Assembly (NCBI GenBank): GCA_002682825.1
Contig: NOKP01000006.1
Location: 620,001 to 684,000 of the forward strand
From: Neonectria sp. B-13
Taxonomy: Eukaryota > Ascomycota > Sordariomycetes > Hypocreales > Nectriaceae
DNA length: 64,000 nt
Reading direction: 5' to 3'
The notes beneath the pieces were generated by a model that was not told the origin of the DNA, searched no databases, and worked only from the letters and a program-made list of their open reading frames with translations. Positions 1 to 12,386 of the stretch are shown one piece after another. The translations under genes were made by a program, and so were the position numbers. Within the stretch, counting starts at the first letter, position 1. Every line of letters starts with the position of its first letter.

Positions 1-1199
1 CGGCCGCCCAGGACCTCGTCGGCTCGCTCCCCAAGGGCGTGGTCCTTCTCGCCGACGTCATGCCCTCGTTCCTCACGAAGCTCGTCGCCCCGTACTTCAT
101 CCACCGCATCCCCTACGGCGCGCGAATCCTCATATTCATCACCCTGTCCTCGACGGGCATGCTCATGGTCGCCCTGACGCCCGCCACCCAGTCCGTGGCC
201 GTCAAGCTCATCGGCGTCGTTCTCGCCAGCCTCAGCAGCGGCGGCGGCGAGCTGAGCTTCCTCGGCCTGACGCACTACTACGGACACGTGAGCCTCGCGG
301 GCTGGGGGTCGGGGACGGGCGCCGCGGGATTGGTGGGCGCGGGGCTGTATGTTTTGTTGACGGACTGGTGGGGGTTCAGCGTCCGAGACAGCCTGCTGTT
401 CTCGGCGTGCCTGCCCGTAATCATGGTCATCAGCTTCTTTGTGGTCCTTCCACGGGGGCCGCTGAACGACGGGTCGAGACGCAAGGAATACGATGCAGTG
501 CCGGAGCGAGATCTTGAGGACGACGACGTGGATGATATGCCGCAGGGAACGGCTTCAACGGCTCTGCTTGCCCCAGGGCCATCGGTTGCTTCAACGGCGT
601 ATTCGGCCCATGCTCCGGCCGGAAGTTCGTCATTTCGGGAGAACTTGCGGAAAGCTAGGGGGCTCTTCTTGCCATATATGCTGCCACTCCTCCTGGTGTA
701 TGTTGCTGAGTATACTATCAACCAGGGTGTTGCCCCAACACTGCTTTTCCCGCTGGAGGAGTCTCCGTTTTCGGAATTCCGCGGGTTCTATCCGTTCTAT
801 GGATTTCTCTACCAGCTGGGTGTCTTCATCTCCCGATCTTCGACGCCCTGGTTCCGAATCCACCACCTGTACCTACCGTCGGTGCTACAAGTGGGCAACC
901 TCATACTCCTGACTCTGCACGCAATCCTCTTCTTCATCCCATCGGTCTACATCATCTTCGTCATCATCTTCTGGGAGGGCCTGCTGGGCGGAGCGGTGTA
1001 CGTCAACTGTTTCGCGGAGATCATGGAGAACGTGCCAGTGGAGGAGCGGGAGTTCAGCCTCGGAGCAACGAGCGTGAGCGACAGCGGGGGTATTTGTATC
1101 GCGGGCTTCATTGGCATCGTGATGGAGACGCGGCTCTGTGACTACCAGGTGGCGCATGGGCGGGACTGGTGTCGACGGATTAATGCACAGCGCGGATGA
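1..1199 (+). CDS. btn1: BTN1/CLN3 (battenin) family membrane protein, 5' end missing
   Basis: This is the C-terminal portion, about 399 residues, of a battenin-family protein. The family acts in vacuole/lysosome membranes and affects vacuolar pH and amino-acid homeostasis. The reading frame is open at the left edge from base 3, so the true start lies outside the window. Visible features are several hydrophobic membrane segments, the family-typical stretch [18 protein letters not shown], a hydrophilic loop rich in D, E and S at about residues 160-215 of the visible part, further membrane segments, and the sequence [13 protein letters not shown] near the end. No intron is visible in this part. 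The stop is TGA at 1197-1199. A 10-bp sequence (GAAGGGTTAC) is tandemly repeated just after the stop. Family assignment rests on recognised conserved stretches; I am confident of it. Confidence 0.93.
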   Translation, partial: AAQDLVGSLPKGVVLLADVMPSFLTKLVAPYFIHRIPYGARILIFITLSSTGMLMVALTPATQSVAVKLIGVVLASLSSGGGELSFLGLTHYYGHVSLAGWGSGTGAAGLVGAGLYVLLTDWWGFSVRDSLLFSACLPVIMVISFFVVLPRGPLNDGSRRKEYDAVPERDLEDDDVDDMPQGTASTALLAPGPSVASTAYSAHAPAGSSSFRENLRKARGLFLPYMLPLLLVYVAEYTINQGVAPTLLFPLEESPFSEFRGFYPFYGFLYQLGVFISRSSTPWFRIHHLYLPSVLQVGNLILLTLHAILFFIPSVYIIFVIIFWEGLLGGAVYVNCFAEIMENVPVEEREFSLGATSVSDSGGICIAGFIGIVMETRLCDYQVAHGRDWCRRINAQRG

Positions 1200-3640
1200 G
1201 GCGCGAAGGGTTACGAAGGGTTACGAAGGGGTGTTTATAGGAGTTTTCACTGTTCGGTGTCCCTCGCACTTGGCTATCAAGAGCTAGACTTGAATCTCAT
1301 TGGGGGTCTGGTTGGCTATGATTTAGAGGTTAGGAGTTGACGTCAAGACCTAGGTAGACTACCAAGCGTTGTAGTCTACATACTTGCCTAGTAGGCACTG
1401 TGGATAAAGTCTTAGAGCACACAGTACTATGCAATTAACTGACAGCAGTCAAATCTTGGGGTCTCAGACATGCAGGGAGTTTAACAACCCGGCATTGGCC
1501 AGGGATCAAGGCTCCCCAAGCTGACACTATTGGGATCCAGTCTGTCAGCAGTGAGGCCAAGCGGTAATCTTACCTGGGCATCCCAACAAGGCGCTAGTGC
1601 AAAAAGAACTCAGCAAAACGTGTCGCCTATCTGCAGCCAAAACCAGGCCCAGGGTCAAAGCCAAAGTTCCCTCGGGGTTCGGACGGAACGATGGGGAATG
1701 TCCAATGAATGGCAGCTTACTCCGTGGTACGCCATGCGGAACGGGCATGGGACGATGCGGGCTTCAGATATGGATCAAAAGCTCCAGGGAAGATTCACTA
1801 CCCCTGTGTAATCTATATCGTTGTGACTTGTGGACTGCAGCAATGTGGCCTCCCAGGTTCGTAGCATCATGGCGAGACAACCTCCATCTTTCGAGGACCA
1901 TGATTGGAAGCACAGCCTCACAGCGCTGCAGACGCTTGACATGTGGCGCAATCTATTTCAGCACCTTAATAAGGCTGTGTGGTGATGGTAGCGCTGTTCG
2001 GGAGTGTGTGTGTGGGAGATGGGCTGAGCTGTGTTGGCCGTGAATGGACAAGAAAGAACAACTGCCGGTTCGTTCGTGTCTGGTGAGAGCAGATCGTCAG
2101 CCGCCACATGCCACCTGGGGCTGCAATACGAGGACGAGGAACGCTTCAGTTTGCCAAGTTTGAAGCAACACGAGAAGGACGAGGAACCTGGGCACCGTGT
2201 GCGGGATAGAAGAGAGACGGTGGAGCCCCGGTTGGTTCACTCCGTTCGGTACCTACCTTACTGCTGACCAGCTGAAGCCCCGTTGATAGGATGTCGATAG
2301 TGCAGAGTAAGCGAAGGGAGATTCCGAGGAGACAGAGAGTAAGCGATGCTCTAAGAAAAAGGTTTGAGATATAACAACCAGTGGCTATTCCATACTGTAG
2401 ACGACTTTTTCATTTACAGTGTTAATAGAGGCGGAACCTTGGCCTCGCTGACACTTGCAACAAGGGAGGGAGTTGGGTTGGCATCAGCATTCGCTTTCTT
2501 GTTCTCTCGCTCTCGCTCTCTCCGCTCCGCTGTCCAAATTGCCACCATCTGGCGTCTTGCAGCAAGGGATAAAACCAGGACGGAACCAAGGCTTGAACTG
2601 AAATGATCCCCGGGCCGAGACAGGAAGCTTGCCGAGTCCGAAGTTTGAAGCCTGCAAAAAGAAGGCATCATCTGCTGGGATTTTGGCTGGTTCTGGGTGG
2701 AGTCGAAATAAGTAAGACGGATGGATCAGTCGCATCCCTGCCCCGTGCAATGTATTCCTCTAACAAATTTATCCGACCGTTCTATTGCGAGTCGTTTTCC
2801 ACAGTCCCGTTTGAGACTTGGCTAGCACCGATTCCATGTCGACGCAAGGCAGGATTGGACAGGGGGGCGGGTTTTAAGGCGGTCTGCGTCGCGAATCTAG
2901 AGCGCGTCCTGTCTCGTCTCGTCGCGGCACGCTCTTGGTCCACTAAGGAGTTGCATACCTTAGATTAAATTTTAAATTTCTTCTAAATTTCCAAACTCCC
3001 GATACCAAATGGGGACTTTGTCTGGACTGAAAACTGGGGACATGTCAATCATGTCTGACAATCCCTTTGGGGTTTCCGAGCGTCCCATCCTCAGGGCTGG
3101 GATCCTTGATATGCGAAACAGCGTCGCGTCGGGAATCTTCCCCGCCAAAAAGTCTTCTCCTCCCCCAAAAGAAGTTCATCTCCGTTCTGCCCGGAGTGAG
3201 ATGGCATGGATAGAAAAAAAGAAAAAAGAAAAAGAAAGCCAAATTACCCATGTTCCCAGCGAGGACCGCCCCCTGTTACACCTTCAATTACGCCATGGTT
3301 CATTCGCAATGTGCCCAGGGCTGGAAGTGCTCCTCAGAGGCGCGTCTTCGAAGGCAGCCGTAAGCCCGCTACAGCCTAGGGACTTCAGCTATGCTGCTAG
3401 GGGAGACCTGGGTGGGCGGCTTGGCGGCTTTAAGGGGGCGCTGTGGGACTGGCTTGGCCCCCTATCCCCTGTTGCTATCCGCGGGCACTGGATGGATGGA
3501 CGACAATCTTGAACTAAGTGCTGGTAGAGAGTGACGGGAGAGCTTGATGGTAGAGTGCAACAAGCAACAGCGCAGCGGACGAGGCCTGGCGCAGCGGGGC
3601 CTAAGGAGAAAAGTACCCGCCTATTGCCAGCCGTTTGGCC
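1200..3640. other. gene-free stretch between BTN1 and the glycosyltransferase
   Basis: About 2.4 kb without a supportable gene. Open frames up to 167 codons exist on both strands, but none shows a recognisable domain, and the longer ones run through simple A/G-rich sequence such as the poly-purine run near 3213-3238. It most likely holds the 3' flank of BTN1 and distal promoter sequence of the downstream gene. Confidence 0.6.
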
Positions 3641-4431
3641 ACCCCACTCGGCTTATCCTGCCCCCTGAACGCCTTGAACGTCCATCTCTCCTCTCCCATT
3701 TGTCCCCTTTTCCACCCCTTTGATTCCCGCCTCTCCCTGGGCCCCCTAGCCCAAGTTCCAACCCGATCGCCACTGGCTGGCTAGTATCTCATCCATTCCA
3801 GACCCGCCCGCCCAGCCGCGTCTTCGGAAGGCAGGACTGACGCTGGCAACTGCACGGGGGCACAGCACCTCCTGGCAGACACGCAGCACAGTGGCCAGTG
3901 GAGGTACCACTGTATTCGCGCCTGCACGCCCCACTGCTTTCCTTGTTTCCTGCGTGCGTGCCTCGCCTCGGTTCTCACCTGCCCCGGGCGCTCCTTCCTT
4001 CTCCCTCCTTCCTGGCTTCGTGCTGCCTCCTTCTTCTTCTCCTCCAGATTGCTCTAGCTGCTCCTTCCTCCACAGTCCCAGGAACCCACCTTCCCACGGT
4101 CCACACTCCACCCTTTTCCACAGCGCTACAGCGCTAAGGTCCGACGGCCCCCCCGGCCCCCCGGCCCCCCGTCGCCTTCCTTACCCCCTGCCATTCCATC
4201 TTTTCCCATCATCTCATCTAAACCTCGTCCCTTTTTCTTTTCCATCCCTTCTTCACTCCGTCCGCATCTCGTTTTCTTTTTCCTCTTCTTCCTCCCGTCA
4301 GGCGACATTGTGCGCTTCCGGTTCTTGATTCGCGTCTTCGTCGCACTTCCACTCGCTCACTCGCTCATCACCCGAAACCTCGTTTTCTCGTCCCTCCTTC
4401 GAGTTCCCCTCGTTTCGTCCCCCAGAGGAGC
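3641..4431 (+). promoter_or_regulatory. pyrimidine-rich leader/promoter of the glycosyltransferase gene
   Basis: This stretch is strongly C+T-rich on the plus strand, with runs such as TTCTTCTTCT and a C/G tract near 4147-4172. It ends at the start region of the glycosyltransferase gene. Such CT-rich tracts just upstream of start codons are common in filamentous ascomycete promoters and 5' leaders of well-expressed genes. No clear TATA box was seen. The transcription start cannot be fixed from sequence. Confidence 0.55.
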
Positions 4432-4440
4432 ATGCGATAA
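4432..4440 (+). promoter_or_regulatory. two-codon upstream ORF overlapping the main start codon
   Basis: The sequence reads ATGCGATAATG. A first ATG is followed by one CGA codon and a TAA stop. The last A of that stop is also the A of the main ATG at 4440. A scanning ribosome would meet the short ORF first and terminate exactly on the main start. This arrangement suggests termination-reinitiation control or leaky scanning, provided the transcript starts upstream of 4432. Confidence 0.6.
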
Positions 4441-5724
4441 TGTTCGGCCAAATGCGATCCAACAAAGCCACGGCTCTCGTCGTTGGCGTTGTTATCTTCC
4501 TCGCCGCCTTCGTTGGCCTGGCCTACAACCATCTCGAGCCGTGGCAGCGACCCGCCGATACGTGAGCACCCCCGCGTCACAACATGCATTTCTGTCTCGA
4601 TCACCTCCAGGCCGAGTCGCCGGGAAATGCATCAATATCAGCCGCTCGATCATGCGCTAACTAGCTATCTCCAGTACCGACACTGACAACCCGTCGATCC
4701 CTGAACCTCACAGCGGTTCCGCCGCTTCCGAGCTGATTACCCTGTTTGAGAAGAACATCATGAAGCCATCAATCAAGCCGGATGCGTCCAAGTACATGCC
4801 CTTTGGCGCTTTCCCCTTCGACCTTCCTGGCCCTGCCCACTTCAAGAAGCCTCTCGGCAAGAACCTGTGCATCATCGATTTGGACAGCCGTCCCTTCGAC
4901 GAGCCTGGTCAGATTTTCTCCAAGGATGGCATGAGCTGGGACCACGCCGGCGACATCCACGGTCTCTCTACTGGTGTCCTCAACCACTGGGTTTATGGTG
5001 AGTAGCTTCGGCCCTCCATTTTGCAATTTCTCCTGCTTACACCTCCACAGCTCAGATTCACGGTTACAAGTACTACTACGTCGACATCGACTCTTACGAG
5101 GACCGCCGTGATTCCTGGAAGAAGCCCGGTATCATGGCTAAGATTCTCAAGGATCACGACGCCTGCATCTACTTGGACTCCGATGCCATCTTCAACCACC
5201 TCGACCTCCCCTTCGAGTGGCTCATGAACTACTGGAACCTCAACCCTGAGACCAACTCGTTGGCTCTTGCCGCCGACCCCAACGCCAAGAACAACCAGGA
5301 CAAGTTCGGCAAGGTCTACCTCAACACCGGTTTCATTGTCGCCCAGAACAACGACAAGACCTTTGAGATCTTCGACGAGTGGGAGAAGTGCCCTGATGAT
5401 GGTGGCAAGCACCCCGAGTGCACTGAGTTCCGCCTGAACCGCCCCGGTAAGCCCACCGACCAGGGTGGCTTCGGTACATACATCCGCTACGACTACCCTA
5501 AGGATATCAAGGAGCTCCAATGCACCGAGGCCAACGGTTTCCCTGAGAGCAGGTCTGGCTGCGATGGCAAGTTCATCAAGCATCTGTGGACCGGCAAGCA
5601 TGACCACATCAAGGTCGCTGTCGGTGGTCAGCTCCCCGGCGATCTCCTCGCTGCCTTCCACAAGCAGTTCCTCGCGGCGAAGAAGGACTTCTACATTACC
5701 GAGAAGGATCTCATGTCCAAGTAG
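4440..5724 (+). CDS. GMA12/MNN10-type glycosyltransferase, type II membrane protein
   Basis: Predicted protein of 372 residues from three exons (4440-4561, 4675-4997, 5051-5724). Both introns have GT...AG ends, and the first has a GCTAAC branch site. A short cytoplasmic N-terminus is followed by one hydrophobic segment (about residues 9-26), as in Golgi type II glycosyltransferases. The catalytic domain carries a DxD-type motif in YLDSDAIF, expected to bind a metal-nucleotide sugar, then VYLNTGFIVAQN and DQGGFGTYIRYDY, which are typical of the GMA12/MNN10 (GT34-like) group. The likely role is transfer of galactose or mannose to glycans in the Golgi; the donor sugar cannot be told from sequence. 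A two-codon upstream ORF overlaps the start. The stop is TAG. Confidence 0.88.
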
Positions 5725-8619
5725 ACGTTTTGACGAAAGACCGATACAAAGAAGAAGATGGATATTGGGAGACGGTTTTGAACTTAATACTGTATAATAC
5801 CATTAGGACGAGGAGTGTTTCGTCCTCGTTCTCCGGTTTCCGAGGTGTTTCAGGGAGTGTTACGGCTGCTTAGGGTTCACAGAAGAGCGGGAAACTTGGA
5901 TTTCCAGCAACGTGCCCGCCACTTGTGCGTTTGAACAGGGCGAGATGAAATCTATGCAATGACTCGGTATCTGACACGAAGCAAATGGAGAATCATGGGA
6001 GTGAATAGAACTGTCTGTACTTGGCATAAATACCAAACCCAAGTCATCACATATATGCCGGGATTCCACCCGTTGAAGCTCACACGTGCGCTGGTGTTTC
6101 AGGAGTGCGATGTTATTCATGCGAAAAGATGTTCTCCATGACAGTTGCGTGACTTGACCAGCTTGGTTGCCATCTATCAACCGATTTTACTATAGCGTGC
6201 TCTGTTTGCCTGTGTTGTTCGTTAAACATGGTTCCCTGAGCATACGCTGGCTCCCTCCATTCACAAAGACTGTACGTCAAGAAAGACCCTGTGATCACTG
6301 CAGTAATAGATGACGGCCTGTGTACGAAGCTGCGTTGAACTAGAATGGCTGTGGCACGCTAGGCAAGCTATTGACTTGAGCTTGATCTACACGACGGGTG
6401 AAGATGTCACCTTTAGTACCGAACATATGGGAGCTATGCTACACGCCTACTCCTAGGTAACTGAAGATCTCCAACGCGAAAGACAACCTAAAAGATACGC
6501 GTATGTACGCCTGCGCTAAGAACTAGGATTCCGTCTCGCATCAGTGGAGAAAGTCGATCTCCATCCAGTCGGAGCTGGCTACGTCGTCTACATTCGCAGA
6601 TCGTTCGTTGATATGCATTGCTTTAATTGTCCGCCCTCGTATTTCTGAACAAAGACCTCCGGCACCGACGCCACCGAAGGATTCCTCGCGTGATAATCGT
6701 CACCCATCTGCATTTCGCTATCCACGACCACACTGAAATAGACACGGCTCCGGAGGTGCTCGGCCCGCACATTCCTCAGGGCCGAGGGACTCCCGGGCTG
6801 CTTCGGCGCCCCACTCCGTGATGCGCCGTGTCACGATGGGCTCCAAGCGGAGTAGCAGCCAAGTAGCTTATTTGGATGGTAGAGACACAAAGTAGTTTTC
6901 ATGAAGAGGCTTTGTATCTGGCGGAGATGCTGCCTGGGCGAAAGTGGCGATGATCAGTTTAAAACAACCGCCACTGTTGTCAGTTGTATAACAATATCTT
7001 TGCGTTTAGATAGACGTGTGTAAATGAAGCGACTCCCTCGCTTCCTATGATTATATGCCCAGAACCCTTCAGGATGATAGACAAGGGAAATTCAATTGTT
7101 GTTCCGCCGTAAATAGGCCACTTTCCTACTTCTTGCCGTCATGGCCCCTAGATACTCCAACGAAAGACCCTCAACTTGAGGCTGTCGACATTATGAAGTG
7201 TTTTTGGAATGCCATGGAACAGTGGAATGTTGTCACCAAGACTGACAATTTCGCTTCCGAGAAGCGCGTGATTATCACTGTGTTTGTGAGCCCAGTCTTC
7301 CTTGACCTGGATCCGTCAGTTACGATGAGTATGTGGGAGAGTGAGGAACGTCCCAAAGTAAGATGTTGGAATGACATGACTGATGATGGCGAAGCTAATT
7401 GCCTCGTATAAGAACCGCGACTGTATTTGCCACTCTATACTTGATAATAAGGACGGAGCCTTTGATCTTAGCGGGGGGCGTGGCTGAGATGCTCAGAAGT
7501 GGTGAGCAACTATGATCTTCTGAGAAAGACTCCGAGGTTGATAAGACAACAACGCTGCTTCTTGCCGCGATACTGAGGGCGACTAGTATTCAATAACTAG
7601 GTCTACTGGAAATTGAGATACGAGCCGCATGACTTTTATTTTGTATCGTTAGTTGATGTCTTGTGGAGGTACTTCATGTCAGCACTGTCGGTACCATATT
7701 GAGATCTTCTAAGATTTCCACATCTGCCAAAAAGAGTAGACTAATCATTAATTGATGGCGTTCTGGCCGTAGCATCTATGTTCGCTCCAGCCCATATTCC
7801 CGGCCCCGCCGTGATCATCACCAGAATGGCAGACGAGAAACCCTGGTTTCTATGCTTAGGCTGGGTAAGCAAAGCATGAAGGGGGCGATGGTGCAATTGG
7901 AATCTCAAAAGACGCGGTACCTACGGCGAATAAATTTCGGGAACTGGGACTCTCCTGTAAATAATTCTGTTTCTGGGGATAGCAGTCGGCCAGGTTATGT
8001 CAGTGAGAAATCGATGGAGGCCCTGGTAGGACGCTAGTATGTGGCCAGAGAGAGACACGGTCATTTTGAATTATGTCGCAAGGGTCATCTTACCATTAAG
8101 AGTCATCTCTGCGGCTAGGAATAATGAGTGACGTTCTATCCCATAGATAAATCTAGACGGGTGTGGGTGATTGTAAATCATTCTTTGCCGAAGACGCGTC
8201 GCATCGAGGCCGTACCTCGGCATTCCGGAGTGATGCTGTAACACTCTGAGGATTGGCTACGTGAGTGGCTTTAACCGCCTGTTGGGGTTGGTTACATCGC
8301 TAAATCGCCTTGCAGTATCGCTAGTCCCTGCGTGCGTTTTCGCTAGTCGCCGCCGTCGTCCCCTCGAATTCTCGGCCAGTATTGATGTTGGTTGGGGTGA
8401 TCAGTAATCATCTGGGGAACACCTCGCGGGGGGATTATATACTCGCCCCGAACACCATCGCGCTTCGGCCTTTCGCTCCCACAATGCTGCTTCGATTGCT
8501 CAGCTGTCCAACTCCGACGGGCTTTGATCGACATAGATGGGAAGAATAAAATGATTCATGACTGCCGATGAGTTTAAGAGTTGGGCTACAGACATCAAGC
8601 CGCAGCAGTGACAACGACA
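5725..8619. other. gene-free stretch upstream of the MFS gene
   Basis: Nearly 2.9 kb with no supportable coding region. Short open frames on both strands (the longest about 118 codons) lack recognisable domains or coherent splice structure. Composition is less GC-rich than the flanking genes, and stops are frequent in all frames. A TATATA-like element near 8436-8441 lies about 180 bp before the MFS start and may belong to its promoter. Confidence 0.6.
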
Positions 8620-10307
8620 ATGACGGCAATCCGCAACGACGACTCAACCGAAACGATGCAGGACCAAGTCCAGGAAGCCTCATTCCGCGACGACTCGGTG
8701 ACTGAGAAGGACATCGAGCTGGGGCCACAGAAGGAAGAGGAATCGGAGCGTGCTGAGGCCACGGAAGAGCTGGACTGGGAGAATGCTCCGGAAAACCCTC
8801 ACAACTGGCCGGCATATAAGAAAGTGTTGCAAGTGATAATGCTTTCCTCCACGGCGCTGCTGGCGTAAGTGAAACCAATCCCATTCCCTAGAGCGAAACT
8901 GACAACATGAACCACCAGATCCATCGGCACATCCATCATGAGCTCCGCGCGGAGCCAGATCATGGAGGAGTTCGACGTCAGCAGCACTGTTGCGCTGCTC
9001 CCTTTGACCATGTACGTCCTGGCGCTGGGCTTCGGCCCCGTCATCGGCGGGCCGCTGTCCGAGACCATCGGCCGGTATCCCGTCTACGTCGGCAGCGTGC
9101 CGCTCGGCGCCGTCTTCGCGGTCGGCGCCGGTTTCTCGCACAACATCGGCGCGCTGTGCTTCCTCCGGTTCATGAGCGGGCTCTGCTGGGGGCCTGTTCT
9201 GGCAGTTGCGTCTGGGTCGCTCGTGGAGACGTTCAAGCCGAAGAGCAGAGGGCCTGTCTCGGCTGTCTTTATCTTGATGCCGTTCCTTGGGCCTGGACTT
9301 GGGTGAGTAGTCTCCTGTTTACTCCTGTTTGTGTATGTTTCTGACCTCCTTTAGCCCCGTGATAGGATCATTCGTCGTCAACCGAAAGGGCTGGCGCTGG
9401 ACGCAATGGACCCTCGTCTTCTTCGCCCTCTTCGCCATGATCACGACGGCCTTCACCCAGGAGACGTTCCACCCCGTCATCAAACGCCGTCTGGCTAAGA
9501 AGAGAGGCGACAAGGTTGAGCCGTCGCCGCCGTGGTCATCTCGCCTGCGAGAATTCGCCGTCGTCGCTCTCGCCCGGCCGATTCGCATGGTCTTCTTCGA
9601 GCCCATCGTCGGCTTCTTCTGCCTCTATGTGTCCGCCGAGTTCGGAACCCTCTTCAGCTTCTTCGCCGCGGTGCCGTACACGTTCGGAACGGTGTATCAG
9701 TTCTCAATCGAGGAGTCGGGCCTGGTGTTCCTGTCCATCGTGATCGGCTGTCTCCTCGGCCTTGTCACCATCATCCTTTGCGACGCGCTCCTGTACCGAA
9801 AGCAGGCCGCTCGATACCCTCTTCACCAGATCCCGCCGGAGCATCGTCTGTATCCCGCCATGATTGGAAGCATTGGCCCGCCCATCGGCCTGTTCTGGTT
9901 TGGCTGGACGGCCCGGTCGGGTATCTCGTGGGCTAGCGCGGCGGCAGCCATCATCCCGTTCGCATGGGGCAATCTCTGCATCTTTGTGAGCGCCATCCAG
10001 TATACCGCGGACACGTACCACGGAAGTGTGGTGGCGAGCGCATCGAGTGCGAACAGCCTCGCTCGCTATGTATTCGCAGGCGTGTTTCCCTTGTTCACTC
10101 TTCAGAGTAAGTACTATCTTTTGAAACGCGGTGTTAGAAGAGCGGAGTTGCTGACTTGGTGCAGTGTACGAGAAACTAGGCATTGATTGGGCAAGCAGCC
10201 TGCTTGGGTTTATCGCCCTCTCCCTTTTGCCTGTGCCCTGGGTGCTGTTCAAGTACGGCGCGAAGATCAGAGCCAGGAGTCAGTATGAGACTGTCAAATA
10301 CACCTAG
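8620..10307 (+). CDS. MFS transporter, DHA1 drug/polyamine:H+ antiporter type
   Basis: Predicted protein of 507 residues from four exons (8620-8864, 8919-9302, 9355-10106, 10165-10307). All introns are 52-58 bp with GT...AG ends, and the frame is kept throughout. The hydrophilic, acidic N-terminus of about 65 residues ends in WENAPENPHNWPAYKK, the signature that precedes the first membrane helix in fungal TPO1/fluconazole-resistance-type carriers. MFS motif A follows as GPLSETIGRYPVY between helices 2 and 3. About twelve hydrophobic segments can be counted, with a central loop near KRRLAKKRGDK. It probably exports polyamines, drugs or toxic metabolites at the plasma membrane; the substrate is unknown. 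Stop codon TAG. It is convergent with the pyrophosphatase gene. Confidence 0.93.
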
Positions 10308-10642
10308 AGCAATGTTTTCGGGTTGAATAGATGGGAGATGCATAAACGGCGTCTGGGTTCCCTTGTTATAGAAACAGGATAGACTACTTATAGAATGAGC
10401 GTATCGATAGAGATGGAGATAACCAGGGTCAGAACTAGGGAGAAAAGTCATCATGGTAATGAATAATAGTTTTGCTTTTATGGTAGTTCTCATCGTCTTA
10501 TTTTGTGTCGATTACTCTATGCTGGCTTTGGTATTTTGACAGTCCTCCTTGTGACTCGGGTGCCATTGTTTCTCATCATGGAACACTCCGAACCAGGCTG
10601 GGAATAAGTACGTTGCCAATCACCGTCAATGACCAATATGCT

Positions 10643-11959
10643 CTAATTACTAGGGAGCACAACCAACTTGTAGTCTTTGTCCAAGTAGTACCAGTTGTCG
10701 TACTTCTCAGGTCGCTCAGCGGCAGGGAGAACGTTGGACTTAACAGGAATGCCAAACCGCTTGGTCGCATCCTTGCTCTTGACGTAGCTCTTCTTCCAGC
10801 TCTTGTTGCTGGTCTGATTGAAGTTGATCTCGTTGGAGTCGACCCTGCCGCGGACGAGGTCCTCCCAGAATCCGTGGCTCTCCTTGATGGTCTTGGCCAC
10901 GAACTTGGCGCTCTGGTACTCGCCGCCGACGATCTCAAGGACATCGTCACCTCGGGCGACCTTATAGTACTGGTGGCTTGGTCAGTAAGGGCCAGGAAGA
11001 GGGTCTTTTTTCTTCTTCACGTACGGTGAACCAGTTGTAGAAAGTCTCAGCCAGGTCAGGTCGATACTGCTGAAGGTCCTCGACGTCTGAATCCGTTAGC
11101 AAGGCAAAATGTTATATATGAAAGAGGCGCAAGATTACCGTCAACGAACTCAGCCAAAGGGTCAGTCACGTCAATGCCGATAACCTTCCAGTCAGTCTCG
11201 CCGCCCTTTTAAATACTATCAGTAAGGTTGTTTCTTATAAGGCGACACAAGGATCTCACATCATTGAGAGCAAGACCGCCCAGGATCTTGACCTGCTTGA
11301 TCTCGCCAGTGTATGCAGAGCTAGGAAGTCAGCAACAATTGCCTCATTAATTATACGTGACTAACCTCTCGCTTATGTCAAAGAGATCGATGGGATCGTT
11401 GTCGCCAGGGTAGCCGGTGAAGTCATGGTCGAAGTTGGGGCTCTCCCAAGTCTGGGGGATGGAACCGTAGTGGAAGGGATACGACTTGTGAGGCCAGACA
11501 CTCTCCACAAACCGAGGCTTGTCTTTTTTGTCATCGTGGAAGATGGGGTCTATGCCGCTGCGTCAGCATTGCCGCATAGGTAATGGAGACTTGGGTCTGG
11601 CATACTGAGAGGCTCGTCGCGTTTGGTCTCAATCTTCCCGTCGGTCCAGCGGGGGATCTCGACAACGAAGTTGACTACGCGCTTGTTCTTCTGGTTGGGA
11701 TACAGAGGAACGTCGTGCCAGAAGGAGATGGGCTTGCCGTCCTGCTCCAACCACACGCGCCAATCCTGCATATGGTGAGTGACAGGGACACTCAAAGGGC
11801 CTCTCAATGACTACTGACCAAGGTGTTTCGAGCTCCAACTTCCCTCAGGGTGAGCGAGTCGTGGTCAAAATCATTTTCCTTTGCTCTAGCGGTCACGGAG
11901 GAACCGAGGGCCAAGACAGGCAGAAGAGCCAACTGGAGGAGGGTAGATCCGACGAGCAT
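10643..11959 (-). CDS. inorganic pyrophosphatase (family I) with predicted signal peptide
   Basis: Seven exons on the minus strand (11959-11819, 11765-11606, 11549-11366, 11320-11260, 11205-11139, 11086-11025, 10969-10643) join in frame to give 333 residues. The catalytic domain follows the yeast IPP1 pattern: GDNDPID at residues 149-155 gives the aspartates D150, D152 and D155, and DGGETDWK at 182-189 gives D182 and D187. It hydrolyses pyrophosphate to two phosphates. Unlike the cytosolic housekeeping enzyme, it begins MLVGSTLLQLALLPVLALG, a hydrophobic stretch with a likely signal-peptidase site near residue 24, so it is probably secreted or vacuolar. The C-terminus is also shorter and diverged. 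Upstream lie a TATAAA at 12044-12049 and two CACGTG boxes. Splice sites are inferred from frame and consensus. Confidence 0.92.
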
Positions 11960-12043
11960 TGTGAGTGTCAAGTGTCTTGTGAAACAGGTGCAAATCCCAC
12001 TGGAGCAACTCCAACGAAAGGGACTGAGTCGGATGAGGGGCCG

Positions 12044-12049
12044 TTTATA
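12044..12049 (-). promoter_or_regulatory. TATA box of the secreted pyrophosphatase gene
   Basis: TATAAA reads on the minus strand about 85 bp upstream of the pyrophosphatase ATG at 11959. The spacing allows transcription to start roughly 55 bp before the ATG. Confidence 0.5.
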
Positions 12050-12317
12050 GCACTTTTAACCTCCGGGCTACCGACTTATGCTTGTTTCTGTTCCTGCGGG
12101 AAAACACCAACCACGGCGATCCTCCATGACGCCGTGCAACCCTCCCAACTTCGCCCGCAGATGGCGCTGCCAAGCTTCCCTGACCTTGCCAAACCGGGAC
12201 CTAAATGCACGGTGCTCGGTGACGGAAACGGAGGCTCAGGACGGCAGCCCCGTCTTATTCGGTGCCGGGATGTTGGATGTCTTGGCCGCCATCGCCAACT
12301 GGGGACTGAGAAACCGG

Positions 12318-12386
12318 CACGTGCGTGGAGGCCGGCGATCTCATTGTACGCTGTTCCTGGCTGTCGCTCAGGGAAGAGAGCACGTG
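12318..12386. promoter_or_regulatory. pair of CACGTG boxes (PHO4/NUC-1-type)
   Basis: CACGTG occurs at 12318-12323 and again at 12381-12386; the second is followed by GG. They lie about 360 and 420 bp upstream of the secreted pyrophosphatase start. CACGTG is the known target of the phosphate-starvation bHLH regulators Pho4 (yeast) and NUC-1 (Neurospora), but other bHLH factors bind it too. Single copies occur elsewhere in the window, so only the close pair and the gene context are suggestive. Confidence 0.45.

Noticed and set aside
7055..7411. 118-codon plus-strand frame in the MFS upstream region
   Set aside because: No domain, no splice partners and unremarkable composition; expected by chance in nearly 3 kb.
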